DNA of 64,000 nucleotides, taken from Mycobacterium conspicuum (GTDB lineage: Bacteria > Actinomycetota > Actinomycetes > Mycobacteriales > Mycobacteriaceae). The notes below the pieces were generated by a model. The model saw only the letters and a program-made list of their open reading frames with translations, had not been told where the DNA came from and searched no databases. Shown here piece after piece: positions 30,198 through 41,743 of the stretch (the stretch's first letter is position 1; the number at the start of each line of letters is the position of its first letter). The stretch covers positions 4,278,001 to 4,342,000 of the forward strand of contig NZ_AP022613.1 in NCBI RefSeq assembly GCF_010730195.1. The letters are read 5' to 3'. The position numbers were made by a program, and so were the translations under genes.

Positions 30198-31323
30198 GTG
30201 TCAGGTTGACCCCGGAGTCGGCGTCGAACACGGCGATGTTGGAAGTGTCGAAGGCCAACTCAACCGACTGCCCGATCGCCGCCCGAGACGCTGCGGGAAC
30301 CCTTGCCACGAACTGGTTTTCGCGCACCTCCCCCTCTGCCTCCAGCTGGTCCAGCTGGGCCGCGTGCACAACCGGCCCGGCGGTGGTGAAGTACACGAAT
30401 TTGTCGGCCCCCAGCGACTCCACCATGTCCACGTCCACCTCGAACGCCAGGCGTCGAGGCCCGTCGACGAGCGCGGCATCGGTCAGATGCTCGGGTCGCA
30501 GCCCGACGATCACGTTGGTGTCCGACGGGACCGGCGCGGGCAGCGTCACCTCGCCGAACGGCAGCCGCAGGCCCAAGGAGGTCGGGGTGGCGGGGAAGAA
30601 GTTCATCGCCGGCGAGCCGATGAACCCGGCCACGAACAGGTTTGCGGGCCGCTCGTAGAGCTCCTCGGGCGTGCCGACCTGCTGGGCCACCCCGGCGTGC
30701 ATCACCACCACCCGGTCGCCGAGCGTCATCGCCTCGGTCTGGTCGTGGGTGACGTAGACGGTGGTGGTGCCCAGCCGGCGCTGCAGCCGGGCGATCTCGC
30801 CGCGCATCTGCACCCGCAGCTTGGCGTCCAGGTTGGACAGCGGCTCGTCCATCAGGAAGGCCTTGGGATGGCGCACGATCGCCCGGCCCATCGCCACGCG
30901 CTGGCGCTGCCCGCCGGACAACTGCGCGGGCTTGCGGTCCAAAAGGTCGGTGAGGTCGAGGATGCGCGCCGTGTCGGCGACCTTGGCCGCGATCTCGGCC
31001 TTCTTCATCTTCGCCAAGGTCAACGGAAAAGCGATGTTCTGCCGCACCGTCATGTGCGGGTACAGCGCGTAGGACTGGAACACCATCGCAATGTCGCGGT
31101 CCTTGGGCGCCTTCTCGTTCATCCGCTGGCCGCCGATGCGCAGCTCCCCCGACGAGATATCCTCAAGTCCGGCAATCATATTCAGCGTGGTGGTCTTGCC
31201 ACACCCCGACGGCCCGACCAGGATCAAGAACTCGCCGTCGGCGATGGTCAGGTTCAGGTCGTGTACCGCCACACCGCCGCCCGGATAACTCTTGTGGACG
31301 TGCTCGAGGACAATCTCCGCCAT
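30184..31323 (-). CDS. sugC: Trehalose ABC importer ATP-binding protein
   Basis: 379 residues, nucleotide-binding subunit of the LpqY-SugA-SugB-SugC system that recycles trehalose released during mycolate transfer. Walker [10 protein letters not shown] (~37-45), Q-loop [11 protein letters not shown], signature LSGGQRQR, Walker [15 protein letters not shown]-loop VTHDQ. The C-terminal ~140 residues form the MOI/TOBE regulatory domain (VGLRPEHL). Its start directly follows the sugB stop. Confidence 0.97.
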   Translation of the reverse strand: MAEIVLEHVHKSYPGGGVAVHDLNLTIADGEFLILVGPSGCGKTTTLNMIAGLEDISSGELRIGGQRMNEKAPKDRDIAMVFQSYALYPHMTVRQNIAFPLTLAKMKKAEIAAKVADTARILDLTDLLDRKPAQLSGGQRQRVAMGRAIVRHPKAFLMDEPLSNLDAKLRVQMRGEIARLQRRLGTTTVYVTHDQTEAMTLGDRVVVMHAGVAQQVGTPEELYERPANLFVAGFIGSPAMNFFPATPTSLGLRLPFGEVTLPAPVPSDTNVIVGLRPEHLTDAALVDGPRRLAFEVDVDMVESLGADKFVYFTTAGPVVHAAQLDQLEAEGEVRENQFVARVPAASRAAIGQSVELAFDTSNIAVFDADSGVNLTRVAG

Positions 31324-32134
31324 CTAGCCCTTCACCGCCCCAGAGGTCAGCCCGGCAACAATTCGTCGTTGGAAGATTAAAACAAACACCACGATCGGCA
31401 CCGTGATCACGACCGCCCCGGCCGCGATCGATCCCGTCGGCTCCTCGAACTGCGAACTGCCGCTGAAGTTCACGATCGCCACCGGCGCGGTGATCGCCGC
31501 CTTGGTGGCGGTCAGCGACAGCGCCAGCAGCAGGTCGTTCCAGGCGAAGATGAACACCAGGATCGCCGCGGTCACCAGCCCCGGCGCCGCCAGCGGCACG
31601 ATCACCTTGCGGAAGGCCTGATACGGCGTGGCGCCGTCCATCTTGGCCGCCTTCTCCAAATCCCAGGGAATCTCGCGGAAGAACGCCGACAGCGTGTAGA
31701 TGGCCAGCGGCAACGCGAACGTGATGTAGGGCAGGATCAGCCCCGGCCAGGTGTCGAACAACCCCAGAAACCGTTCGATGTTGAACAGCGGCGTCACCAA
31801 CGAGATCGCCGGAAACATGGTGACCAGCAGGGTCGCGCCGATCAGCAGCCGCTTGCCGGGGAAGTCCAGCCGCGCGATCGCGTAGGCCGCCATCGCCCCC
31901 AGCACCACCGCGATCACGGTGGTGGTCAACCCGATTCCGACGGAGTTGATCAGCGCCGAGCTGAAGAACTCGCCGCGGAAGATGCCGCGGTAGTTCTCCA
32001 AACTGACCGACGACGGAATCAGCCTGCCGTCCTTGACCATTGACGTCGGCTTGAGGGACAGCGACAGAATCCACAACACCGGCACCAGCGCGTAGGCCAC
32101 CACCAAAACATCCACCACCACCCAGAACAAGCGC

Positions 32135-32145
<11 letters not shown>
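31324..32145 (-). CDS. sugB: Trehalose ABC importer permease SugB
   Basis: 273 residues, six membrane helices; EAA-type loop around [22 protein letters not shown] couples to SugC. ATG 32145 chosen because it gives [20 protein letters not shown] with TM1 at the N-terminus; the frame extends 21 residues further. Overlaps the end of sugA by 11 bases. Confidence 0.95.
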
Positions 32146-34903
<2,758 letters not shown>

Positions 34904-34964
34904 TGCGGCTCCATCATTCCAGGGTTGGGCGTCAACCGCACTGGCTTGATTTACGGTTGACCGC

Positions 34965-35411
34965 ATGACAGTCCCCGGCGACGACGGGCGCAGCCCGCAC
35001 CAGCCGCCCTGGCAGCCGCCCTGGGAACCGCCGCCGGCCGACTACCCGGCGGACTATCCGGCGGACTATCCGCCCTACCCGCCCTACCCGCCCTACCCGC
35101 CCTACCCGCCCTACCCGCCATTTCAAAGGCCGCAATTCGGCCCGCCCCTGCCCGCGGGTCCCTACTACCCGCCACCGATGCCGCACACGGGAACCAACGG
35201 GCTCGCGATCGCCTCGCTGATCACGGCGTTCACCGGCCTGTTGTGCTGCCTCGGCTCGATCGCGGCCATCGTGCTGGGCATCATCGCGCTCGACCAGATC
35301 AAGCGGACCCGCCAGGAGGGCTTCGGCCTGGCCGTCGCCGGCATCGCGCTCGGGGTGGCGGGCCTGGTTGTCGCCTTGGTCGTGGCGATCTTCGCCACGC
35401 AGTACCGCTAA
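34965..35411 (+). CDS. DUF4190-type membrane protein with a Pro-Tyr repeat, Rv1233c-like
   Basis: 148 residues. Pro/Tyr-rich cytoplasmic N-terminus with three ADYP units and a run of six YPP units, followed by two membrane helices typical of DUF4190 (GLAIASLITAFTGLLCCLGS; GLAVAGIALGVAGLVVALVV) joined by IIALDQIKRTRQEG. Such PPY-rich tails may mediate weak protein interactions. The coding repeat is a minisatellite and may vary in number between strains. Divergent from the Rv1234-like gene (62 bases). Confidence 0.88.
   Translation: MTVPGDDGRSPHQPPWQPPWEPPPADYPADYPADYPPYPPYPPYPPYPPYPPFQRPQFGPPLPAGPYYPPPMPHTGTNGLAIASLITAFTGLLCCLGSIAAIVLGIIALDQIKRTRQEGFGLAVAGIALGVAGLVVALVVAIFATQYR
35079..35121 (+). 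repeat. In-gene 9-bp minisatellite (CCCTACCCG unit)
   Basis: About five tandem near-identical 9-bp units encoding YPP, preceded by three 12-bp GACTAYCCGGCG units (ADYP). Both keep the frame whatever the copy number. Confidence 0.8.
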
Positions 35412-35472
35412 TTCACCGCCAAGTCGCACTGCGGGCTGCCGTCCACAGCGACCCTGCCTAGGCTTCCTAATC

Positions 35473-36792
35473 ATGGACTCGGTCAACCAGGTGTACGTGG
35501 CGCGCCTGCACCGGATGTTGGTGCTCGGCCCCATGGGCGAATCCTTCGGGCGCGTACGCGATGTGGTGATCAGCATCAGCATCGTGCGCCAGCAACCCCG
35601 CGTCCTGGGCCTGGTCGTCGACCTGGCGACCCGGCGGAAAATCTTCATCCCGATCCTGCGGGTCGCCGCGATCGCGCCCGAGGCGGTGACGCTGAGCACC
35701 GGTACCGTCTCGTTGCGCCACTTCGAGCAGCGGCCCGGCGAGGTGCTTGCGCTGGGGCAAGTGCTCGACACCCCGGTCCAGGTCAACGCGCCCGGACTGG
35801 CCGGCGCCGACGTCGTGGTCACCGACCTGGGCATCGAGCAGACCCGGACCCGGGACTGGATGGTGACCCGGGTCGCCGTCCGCGCTCAGCGTCGGCTGGG
35901 GCGGCGCGGCCCGGTGCACGTGGTGGACTGGCACCGGGTCCAGGGCCTGACGCCGTCGACGTTGGCGATGCCGGGCCAGGGGGTGGCGCAGCTGCTGGAG
36001 CAGTTCGACGGCCAACGCGCGGTCGACGTGGCCGAGGCGATCCGCGGGCTTCCGCCCAAGCGGCGCTCCGAGGTGTTCAAGGCCCTCGACGACGACCGGC
36101 TGGCCGACATCCTGCAGGAGCTGCCCGAGCCGGAACAGGCCGAGGTGCTGACGCAGCTGGGCACCGAACGCTCGGCCGACGTGCTCGAGGAGATGGATCC
36201 CGACGACGCCGCCGACCTGCTCGGCGTGCTCAACCCGACCGATGCCGAAATGCTGCTCACCCGAATGCATCCCGACGACTCCGATCCGGTGCGCCGACTG
36301 CTGAAGTACTCCCCCGACACCGCCGGCGGGTTGATGACCTCGGATCCGGTGGTGCTGACCCCGGACACCGCGGTCGCCGAGGCGCTGGCCCGGGTCCGCG
36401 ATCCCGACCTCACGCCGGCGCTGTCGTCGATGGTGTTCGTGGCGGAGCCGCCGACGGCCACCCCGACCGGGCGCTACCTGGGCCACGTGCCGCTGCAGCG
36501 GCTGCTCCGCGAGGAGCCCGCCGCGCTGGTCGGCGAGATCGTCGACAGCGACCTGCTCACCCTGACCCCGCAGACCGCCCTGGGCGCGGTGACCCGCTAC
36601 TTCGCCGCCTACAACCTCGTCTGCGGTCCGGTGGTCGACGACCAGCACCACCTGCTGGGCGCGGTGACCGTCGACGACCTGCTGGATCACCTGCTGCCGC
36701 ACGACTGGCGCGCCGATGCCCAGGAGCTCGACACCGTGAACACCGCGGCGATCACCGCGGCCACCACGTCCGCGGCCGGAGACGGCCAGTGA
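35473..36792 (+). CDS. MgtE N-terminal and CBS domain protein, Rv1232c-like
   Basis: 439 residues. N-terminal PRC-barrel-like part (VYVARLHRMLVLGPMGESFG), then an MgtE intracellular N domain (LPPKRRSEVFKALDDDRLAD; MDPDDAADLLGVL) and two CBS repeats (TSDPVVLTPDTAVAEALARV; SDLLTLTPQTALGAVTRYFA). The MgtE membrane channel is absent, so it is a soluble Mg/nucleotide-sensing-like protein, not a transporter itself. Stop overlaps the DUF1003 gene start by 4 bases. Confidence 0.92.
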   Translation: MDSVNQVYVARLHRMLVLGPMGESFGRVRDVVISISIVRQQPRVLGLVVDLATRRKIFIPILRVAAIAPEAVTLSTGTVSLRHFEQRPGEVLALGQVLDTPVQVNAPGLAGADVVVTDLGIEQTRTRDWMVTRVAVRAQRRLGRRGPVHVVDWHRVQGLTPSTLAMPGQGVAQLLEQFDGQRAVDVAEAIRGLPPKRRSEVFKALDDDRLADILQELPEPEQAEVLTQLGTERSADVLEEMDPDDAADLLGVLNPTDAEMLLTRMHPDDSDPVRRLLKYSPDTAGGLMTSDPVVLTPDTAVAEALARVRDPDLTPALSSMVFVAEPPTATPTGRYLGHVPLQRLLREEPAALVGEIVDSDLLTLTPQTALGAVTRYFAAYNLVCGPVVDDQHHLLGAVTVDDLLDHLLPHDWRADAQELDTVNTAAITAATTSAAGDGQ

Positions 36793-37274
36793 GCAACCCC
36801 GGATTGTCGCGCCTGTACACCCCGAAGACCTCGCGCCGGCCGTCGCTGCGCCCGGACCCCGAGGCCGTCGGGAAGGTCACCGAGTCCATCGCCCGTTTCT
36901 TCGGGACCGGGCGCTACCTGCTGATCCAGACGATCGTGGTGCTGCTGTGGATCGCGCTCAACGTCAGCGCGATCGAATGGCGCTGGGACCCGTACCCGTT
37001 CATCCTGCTCAACCTGGCGTTCTCCACCCAGGCGGCCTACGCGGCGCCGCTGATCCTGCTGGCCCAGAACCGTCAGGAAAACCGCGACCGGGTCGCCCTC
37101 GAGGAGGATCGGCGTCGCGCCGCCCAGACGAAGGCCGACACCGAGTACCTGGCGCGCGAGTTGGCCGCGCTGCGGCTCGTTCTGCGCGAGGTCCCGACGC
37201 GCGAGCACCTGCGGGACGAACTGGAAGATCTGCGTGCCCTGTTGACCGATCTGCAGCCGGAGAAGAGCGACTGA
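36789..37274 (+). CDS. DUF1003 membrane protein, Rv1231c-like
   Basis: 161 residues with two membrane helices in the DUF1003 arrangement (RYLLIQTIVVLLWIALNVSA; YPFILLNLAFSTQAAYAAPL, then ILLAQNRQ) and a long charged C-terminal coiled-coil (~85-160). GTG start overlaps the upstream stop (GTGA), coupling it to the MgtE-N/CBS gene. The pairing suggests the soluble CBS protein may act on this membrane partner; this is inference. Confidence 0.92.
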   Translation: MSNPGLSRLYTPKTSRRPSLRPDPEAVGKVTESIARFFGTGRYLLIQTIVVLLWIALNVSAIEWRWDPYPFILLNLAFSTQAAYAAPLILLAQNRQENRDRVALEEDRRRAAQTKADTEYLARELAALRLVLREVPTREHLRDELEDLRALLTDLQPEKSD

Positions 37275-37319
37275 GGCGCAGATCCACCATTGCGCCACTC
37301 CCGTCACAAGAGTTATGTA

Positions 37320-37337
37320 TGGTGATCTAGTTCACCA
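37320..37337. promoter_or_regulatory. Candidate CRP/Cmr-type operator
   Basis: TGGTGA-N6-TCACCA, a perfect dyad carrying the GTGA-N6-TCAC core of mycobacterial cAMP-receptor-protein sites. It lies about 80 bases upstream of the transglycosylase-like gene (GTG 37418). Confidence 0.5.
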
Positions 37338-37417
37338 AGCAACGAAACAGACTCGAAACAAACACGAACAGGTTTCGCAAGGGTTTTCCGAAGGCTCACG
37401 AACTCTAGGACGGTCGA

Positions 37418-38593
37418 GTGCGCATTGGCGGACGCCGGCGACAGCGGGCGGAGACAGTGCAGCAGCGGGCGCGTCGGACGACGCGTTCGCCCTTGTTTGG
37501 CATGGCGGTGATCACTCCCCTGGTGTTCGCCGGCGCGGTCGGCGGAGCCCCCGCGCTGTTCCCCGAGACACCCGCGGCCGTGCGCGCCGCGATCGCGCCG
37601 GTCGCCGCGGTGTCGCCGTCCAGCCCCAGTGCGTCCGGCCCCAGTGTCATCGCGGCCCTGCACGCGCCGACCGCCTTCCACGTCGCCGAGGGCGCCATCT
37701 CGGCGCCGCCACCCCCGATGATCGTGAATACGCCTGGCGCCCTTGGCATTCCGTCGGTCGCGCTGTCGGCTTACCGCAATGCCGAAATGAAGATGGCCGT
37801 CGAGGCACCCGGCTGCGGCGTCAGCTGGAACCTGCTGGCCGGCATCGGCCGCATCGAGTCGGGCCACGCGAACAACGGCGCCGTCGACGCGAACGGCACC
37901 GCCGTCTACCCGATCTACGGCCCGGCACTGGACGGCACGCTGCCCGGCAACGAGGTCATCGTCCAGAGTTCGACCGGCAACACCGTCACCTATGCGCGCG
38001 CGATGGGGCCCATGCAGTTCCTGCCCGGCACCTGGGCGCGCTACGCCGCCGACGGCAAGGGCGACGGCGCGCCCAACCCGCAGAACCTGTTCGACGCCAC
38101 CCTGGCGGCCGCCCGCTACCTGTGCAGCGGCGGGATGAACCTGCGCGACCCGAACGGGGTCATGGCCGCGATCCTGCGCTACAACAACTCGATGCCCTAC
38201 GCGCAGAACGTGCTGGGCTGGGCCGCGGCGTACGCCACCGGCGTGGTCCCGGTCGACCTGCCCCCGATCGTCGGGCCGCCGCCCCCGCTGGGCAGCGCGC
38301 ACGACGAGCACCCCGAGGGCCTGGGCCCCAGCCTGCCGATGAACATCAACGGCCTGCCCACCTACGCCTTCGGCCCGCAGGAGCCGATCATCGACCTGAG
38401 CCCACCGACGCTGGCCAACACCCCGCCGATGTTCCCCTGGATGCAACCGCAAGCCCCGCAGGGCCCGGCGCCGGTGACACGGATGCCCGGCTGCACGCTG
38501 ATCTGCATCGGCGCGCCGAGCGGCGGGCCCGGGCCGCAGCAGCCCGGCGCGGGCCAGCCGTTCAACGTGCCACCACCGCCCCCGCCCGGCTGA
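37418..38593 (+). CDS. Secreted lytic transglycosylase-like protein, Rv1230c-like
   Basis: 391 residues. Basic N-terminus then one hydrophobic segment (GMAVITPLVFAGAVGGAPAL), exported or anchored. SLT/lysozyme-like domain ~110-290: VSWNLLAGIGRIESGHANNG with the catalytic Glu, YARAMGPMQFLPGTWARYAA, and AILRYNNSMPYAQNVLGWAA. Pro-rich C-terminus with a CTLIC pair. It is expected to cleave peptidoglycan glycan strands. Start GTG 37418, no strong ribosome binding site. A CRP-like dyad upstream suggests cAMP control. Confidence 0.92.
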   Translation: MRIGGRRRQRAETVQQRARRTTRSPLFGMAVITPLVFAGAVGGAPALFPETPAAVRAAIAPVAAVSPSSPSASGPSVIAALHAPTAFHVAEGAISAPPPPMIVNTPGALGIPSVALSAYRNAEMKMAVEAPGCGVSWNLLAGIGRIESGHANNGAVDANGTAVYPIYGPALDGTLPGNEVIVQSSTGNTVTYARAMGPMQFLPGTWARYAADGKGDGAPNPQNLFDATLAAARYLCSGGMNLRDPNGVMAAILRYNNSMPYAQNVLGWAAAYATGVVPVDLPPIVGPPPPLGSAHDEHPEGLGPSLPMNINGLPTYAFGPQEPIIDLSPPTLANTPPMFPWMQPQAPQGPAPVTRMPGCTLICIGAPSGGPGPQQPGAGQPFNVPPPPPPG

Positions 38594-38629
38594 GCTGGCA
38601 CCACCGGCGCCCGCCTAGACTCGGTGGTG

Positions 38630-39775
38630 ATGTCTGCTGATGTGACCCCGGATCTGACCGAAGCTGTCCGCGCCGCGCTGGCCAAGGTGATCGACCCGGA
38701 ACTGCGCCGGCCCATCACCGAACTCGGGATGGTCAAGAGCGTCGACGTCGAGCCCGACGGCGCCGTGCACGTCGGCATCTACCTGACCACCGCCGCCTGC
38801 CCGAAGAAGACCGAAATCAGCGAGCGCGTCACCCAGGCCGTCGCGGACGTGCCCGGCACCGGCGCGGTGCGGGTCAGCCTGGACGTGATGAACGACGAGC
38901 AGCGCACCGAGTTGCGCAAGCAGCTGCGCGGTGATGCGGCCGAGCCCGTCATCCCGTTCGCCCAGCCCAACTCGCTGACCCGGGTGTACGCCGTCGCGTC
39001 CGGCAAGGGCGGCGTCGGAAAGTCTTCTGTCACAGTCAATTTGGCCGCGGCGATGGCCGCGCGCGGCCTGTCGGTCGGCGTGCTCGACGCCGACATCCAC
39101 GGCCATTCGGTGCCCCGGATGATGGGCACCACCGACCGGCCCACTCAGGTCGAGTCGATGATCCTGCCGCCGATCGCGCACGACGTGAAGGTCATCTCGA
39201 TCGCCCAGTTCACCCAGGGCAACACCCCGGTAGTGTGGCGCGGCCCGATGCTGCACCGGGCGCTGCAGCAGTTCTTGGCCGACGTCTACTGGGGCGACCT
39301 GGACGTGCTGCTGCTGGACCTGCCACCGGGCACCGGCGACGTCGCCATCTCGGTGGCCCAGCTGATCCCCAACGCCGAGATCCTGGTGGTGACCACGCCG
39401 CAGCTGGCCGCCGCCGAGGTCGCCGAACGGGCCGGCAGCATCGCGATCCAAACCCGCCAGCGCATCGTCGGCGTGGTGGAGAACATGTCCGGCCTCGTGC
39501 TGCCGGACGGATCGACGCTGCAGGTGTTCGGCGAGGGCGGCGGCGCGCAGGTCGCCGAGCGGCTGACCCGCGCGGTCGGCGCCGACGTGCCGCTGCTGGG
39601 CCAGATCCCGCTGGACCCGGCCGTGGTGGCCGCCGGCGATGCGGGCGTGCCGATCGTGCTCAGCGGCCCGGACTCCCCGGTGGGCAAGGAACTGCTACGC
39701 ATCGCCGACGGGTTGTCGTCGCGGCGGCGCGGGCTGGCCGGTGTGTCGCTGGGGCTGGACCCGACCCGACGCTAG
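38630..39775 (+). CDS. mrp: Mrp/NBP35-type iron-sulfur cluster carrier ATPase
   Basis: 381 residues. N-terminal MIP18/DUF59-like domain (1-95), then a P-loop ATPase of the ParA/MinD class with deviant Walker A GKGGVGKSS (~120-128), LDADIHGHSVPRM, and DLPPGTGDVAISVAQL. The family assembles and transfers Fe-S clusters. ATG 38630 gives MSADVTPDLTEA; ATG 38624 is also in frame. Rv1229c counterpart. Confidence 0.94.
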   Translation: MSADVTPDLTEAVRAALAKVIDPELRRPITELGMVKSVDVEPDGAVHVGIYLTTAACPKKTEISERVTQAVADVPGTGAVRVSLDVMNDEQRTELRKQLRGDAAEPVIPFAQPNSLTRVYAVASGKGGVGKSSVTVNLAAAMAARGLSVGVLDADIHGHSVPRMMGTTDRPTQVESMILPPIAHDVKVISIAQFTQGNTPVVWRGPMLHRALQQFLADVYWGDLDVLLLDLPPGTGDVAISVAQLIPNAEILVVTTPQLAAAEVAERAGSIAIQTRQRIVGVVENMSGLVLPDGSTLQVFGEGGGAQVAERLTRAVGADVPLLGQIPLDPAVVAAGDAGVPIVLSGPDSPVGKELLRIADGLSSRRRGLAGVSLGLDPTRR

Positions 39776-39795
39776 TGCCCGTGCGGCCGAAGGGA

Positions 39796-40062
39796 TTACC
39801 GAGGCCGGTAGACCTGGGAGCGATGCCCCACCCGGGTGACAACGATCTGGCCCCGATGGTCGTCAAGCATGTACAGCACGCGGTAGTCGCCGCGGCGTGC
39901 AGACCACTGCCCCTCGAAATCCCCTCGCAACGGCGTGCCCACCCGGCGCGGGTCACGCGCAAGCGCACCAAAGATGAACTCCACCACCGCGGATACCAAC
40001 CGTGGCGGTAGTTTGTCGATGTCGCGGCGGGCGGTACTGGCCAGGCCCACCGTCCAGCTCAC
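39796..40062 (-). CDS. relE: RelE-family toxin
   Basis: 88 residues, RelE/ParE-type ribosome-dependent mRNA interferase fold: basic with ARRDIDKLPPRLVSAVVEFI, the conserved GTPLRGDFEGQWSARRGDYR and VLYMLDDHRGQIVVTRVGHR, ending in YRPR. Matches the RelBE1 type (Rv1246c-like). GTG start overlaps relB stop by 4 bases (GTGA). In M. tuberculosis the pair lies between the SDR and kgd; here it lies next to mrp and the methyltransferase pair occupies the other site. Confidence 0.93.
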   Translation of the reverse strand: MSWTVGLASTARRDIDKLPPRLVSAVVEFIFGALARDPRRVGTPLRGDFEGQWSARRGDYRVLYMLDDHRGQIVVTRVGHRSQVYRPR

Positions 40063-40334
40063 ACGCGCCCAACGCCGTAGCGGCGGCGCACGTCGGCCTC
40101 CGCCATCAGCGTCCCGGCATCAGCTTCGCCTCGCGCCTGCGCGATATCGTCGCGCACGCCCGGCTGCGCCTGCCAGTACAGCGTTTCTTCCAGTGCCTCC
40201 AGGTCATCCACCGAGATCAGGACCGCCGCCGGCTTGCCATGCCGAGTGATCGTCACCCGTTCGTGAGTGCTTATCGCGCTATCGATCAACTCGTTCAACC
40301 TGGTCTTCGCCTCGGTCAACGGCAACGTCGTCAT
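40059..40334 (-). CDS. relB: RelB/Phd-YefM-family antitoxin
   Basis: 91 residues. N-terminal Phd/YefM DNA-binding part (LPLTEAKTRLNELIDSAIST; ERVTITRHGKPAAVLIS) and a C-terminal toxin-binding tail. ATG 40334 with GGTAGGG upstream. Autoregulation by the RelBE complex is expected; GCAGATCTGC (40366-40375) upstream is a candidate operator. Confidence 0.93.
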   Translation of the reverse strand: MTTLPLTEAKTRLNELIDSAISTHERVTITRHGKPAAVLISVDDLEALEETLYWQAQPGVRDDIAQARGEADAGTLMAEADVRRRYGVGRV

Positions 40335-40365
40335 ATGCCGACCCTACCTGGGATCGGAGTCGAAA

Positions 40366-40375
40366 GCAGATCTGC
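40366..40375. promoter_or_regulatory. Palindrome upstream of relB, candidate operator
   Basis: Perfect 10-bp palindrome GCAGATCTGC, 32 bases upstream of the relB start. RelB-type antitoxins bind short palindromes; assignment is by position only. Confidence 0.3.
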
Positions 40376-40446
40376 ACAGTTCTGAATAAATGTTTGTTGA
40401 GCCTCGAGGCGCAGTCAGCAGCACTCCCGACGTGCCGGAGAGCACC

Positions 40447-40500
40447 GAGCGTCACGCCAGAGTGGCGATGGTCGTCCACCGTCGCGCCAGCGTGACGCTC
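40447..40500. terminator. Imperfect stem-loop in the relB-fur intergenic region
   Basis: 11-bp complementary arms (40447-40457 with 40490-40500) and a 32-base loop. Its arm sequence (GAGCGTCACGC) resembles the arm of the corA terminator (CGAGCGTGAAGCC), so this may be a family of dispersed hairpins. Between 40376 and 40741 I see no gene. Confidence 0.35.
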
Positions 40501-40639
40501 GCGCCCGCTGGGCTACGGTCCGCGGCATCGGATGTTGTTGTGGCGCCGCGGTTTCGGCCCATGGCGTGGCCGAGGAGCCCCCTCGCCATCGGCCGAAAAA
40601 TTTTCGTCGGCGAAAAACTACTCACCCGAGGCGACCAGC

Positions 40640-40668
40640 AACTAACGTAAGCAAGTGAATCGTTAGTT
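40640..40668. promoter_or_regulatory. Dyad AACTAACG-N13-CGTTAGTT upstream of the Fur-family gene
   Basis: 8-bp perfect arms in an AT-richer window ~75 bases before the gene. A smaller hairpin (40601-40616, TTTTCG-TCGG-CGAAAA) lies just upstream. Fur proteins autoregulate through AT-rich dyads, so this is a candidate operator, unproved. Confidence 0.4.
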
Positions 40669-40741
40669 TCCACGTACTGCCGCGACGGGGGCGGTCGGTA
40701 CCGGTTGACAGCGCTTTCAGGGGGAAAGGACGCGGCAACTC

Positions 40742-41428
40742 TTGAACGATTCCGAAAAAGGGTGTCCTATTAGTGGTATGCCGTCGATGGGCGTCCTTGC
40801 GCAGCGATTGCGCTCGGCGGACCTGCGGGTGACCCGCCCACGGATCGGCATCTTGGGGGCCGTGCACGCAAACCCGCACGCCGACACGGAATCGATCTTC
40901 GGCATCGTCCGCGCCGCCCTGCCCGAAGTGTCGCGGCAGACCGTGTACGACGTACTGCATGCGCTGACCGAGGCTGGGCTGGTGCGACGGTTCCAGCCGT
41001 CGGGATCGGCCGCGCGCTACGAGACCCGAGTCGGCGACAATCACCATCATTTCGTCTGCCGCGGCTGCGGCGCCATCGCCGACGTCGACTGCACCTGCGA
41101 CGAGACGCCCTGTCTGCTTCCCTCCGAAGAGTGCGGGTTCCTGCTCGACGAGACCGAGGTCATCTATTGGGGCTTCTGCCAGGCCTGCTCGGGTGGCGCC
41201 GAAGTCGCCACGCCGGCCGCTGCCGCCCCGACGCATCGCGTTCACACCGGCGATCTCGAGCCGGCAATAGCGCGCGAGGCCGTGCTGCCATACCCGGGGA
41301 ACACCCACCCATCGCGGCAGCCAGCACCGAGCTATGTCGCGGAGGCTGCGCTGGCGCCAGCGGTCGCCTCTAGCACCGCGTGGAGGGTGGCGGCTACCAA
41401 GACCGGTGGCCACACCGGTTCAACCTGA
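40742..41428 (+). CDS. FurA-like ferric uptake regulator with C-terminal extension
   Basis: 228 residues. Residues 15-145 match FurA (Rv1909c type): winged-helix SADLRVTRPRIGILGAVHAN, VSRQTVYDVLHALTEAGLVR, dimerisation/metal region DNHHHFVCRGCGAIADVDC, and EVIYWGFCQAC. Cys pairs CxxC are present. The last ~75 residues are Ala/Pro-rich with no counterpart in FurA (~145-150 aa). There is no katG downstream, so this is not the furA-katG operon. Translation may start at the second or third methionine (MPSMGVLAQRLR), closer to the FurA start. Likely a metal- or peroxide-responsive repressor of unknown targets. Confidence 0.85.
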   Translation: MNDSEKGCPISGMPSMGVLAQRLRSADLRVTRPRIGILGAVHANPHADTESIFGIVRAALPEVSRQTVYDVLHALTEAGLVRRFQPSGSAARYETRVGDNHHHFVCRGCGAIADVDCTCDETPCLLPSEECGFLLDETEVIYWGFCQACSGGAEVATPAAAAPTHRVHTGDLEPAIAREAVLPYPGNTHPSRQPAPSYVAEAALAPAVASSTAWRVAATKTGGHTGST

Positions 41429-41515
41429 CGGCCATCCGGACGACCTGACATACGGGTACCGACTGCATCAACGACGGCGCCGGGGCGAGCCAAAGCCGCG
41501 GAGCGCCAAACCCGA

Positions 41516-41636
41516 AAGATTCCAGTTTATAAACCCGAACGATTCCAGATTAGAAGCCGAACATATCCAGTTTGAGTTTATAAATCCGACCATTTCCAGT
41601 TTATAAATCCGACCCTTTCCAGTGTCATGAAATCCC
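41516..41636 (+). repeat. Array of five imperfect ~23-bp repeats
   Basis: Units begin near 41519, 41543, 41565, 41593 and 41616, each with TTCCAG or TCCAG followed by TTTATAAAYCCGAAC/CCGACC. The fourth unit is the cleanest (CCAGTTTATAAATCCGACC), the fifth degenerates into TCCAGTGTCATG. Multiple subterminal repeats ending in TG/CA are typical of IS21-type insertion-sequence ends, but no transposase is present. They could also be tandem operators for the PE_PGRS gene 110 bases downstream. Confidence 0.7.
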
Positions 41637-41743
41637 TATCAATGACCCCCTGACCTGCGGTAGCGTTCCGACTTGGTTGATCGAATGCAGTTTTCGGATC
41701 AAGCCCTTGCGGGGGCTGGCGCTGAACATGGGGTGGAATTGCA

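Noticed and set aside
41516..41636. CRISPR array
   Set aside because: The units abut with no unique spacers and are too variable; no cas genes nearby.
40742..41743. furA-katG operon
   Set aside because: No catalase-peroxidase motifs follow the Fur-family gene; the downstream frames are short and non-homologous.
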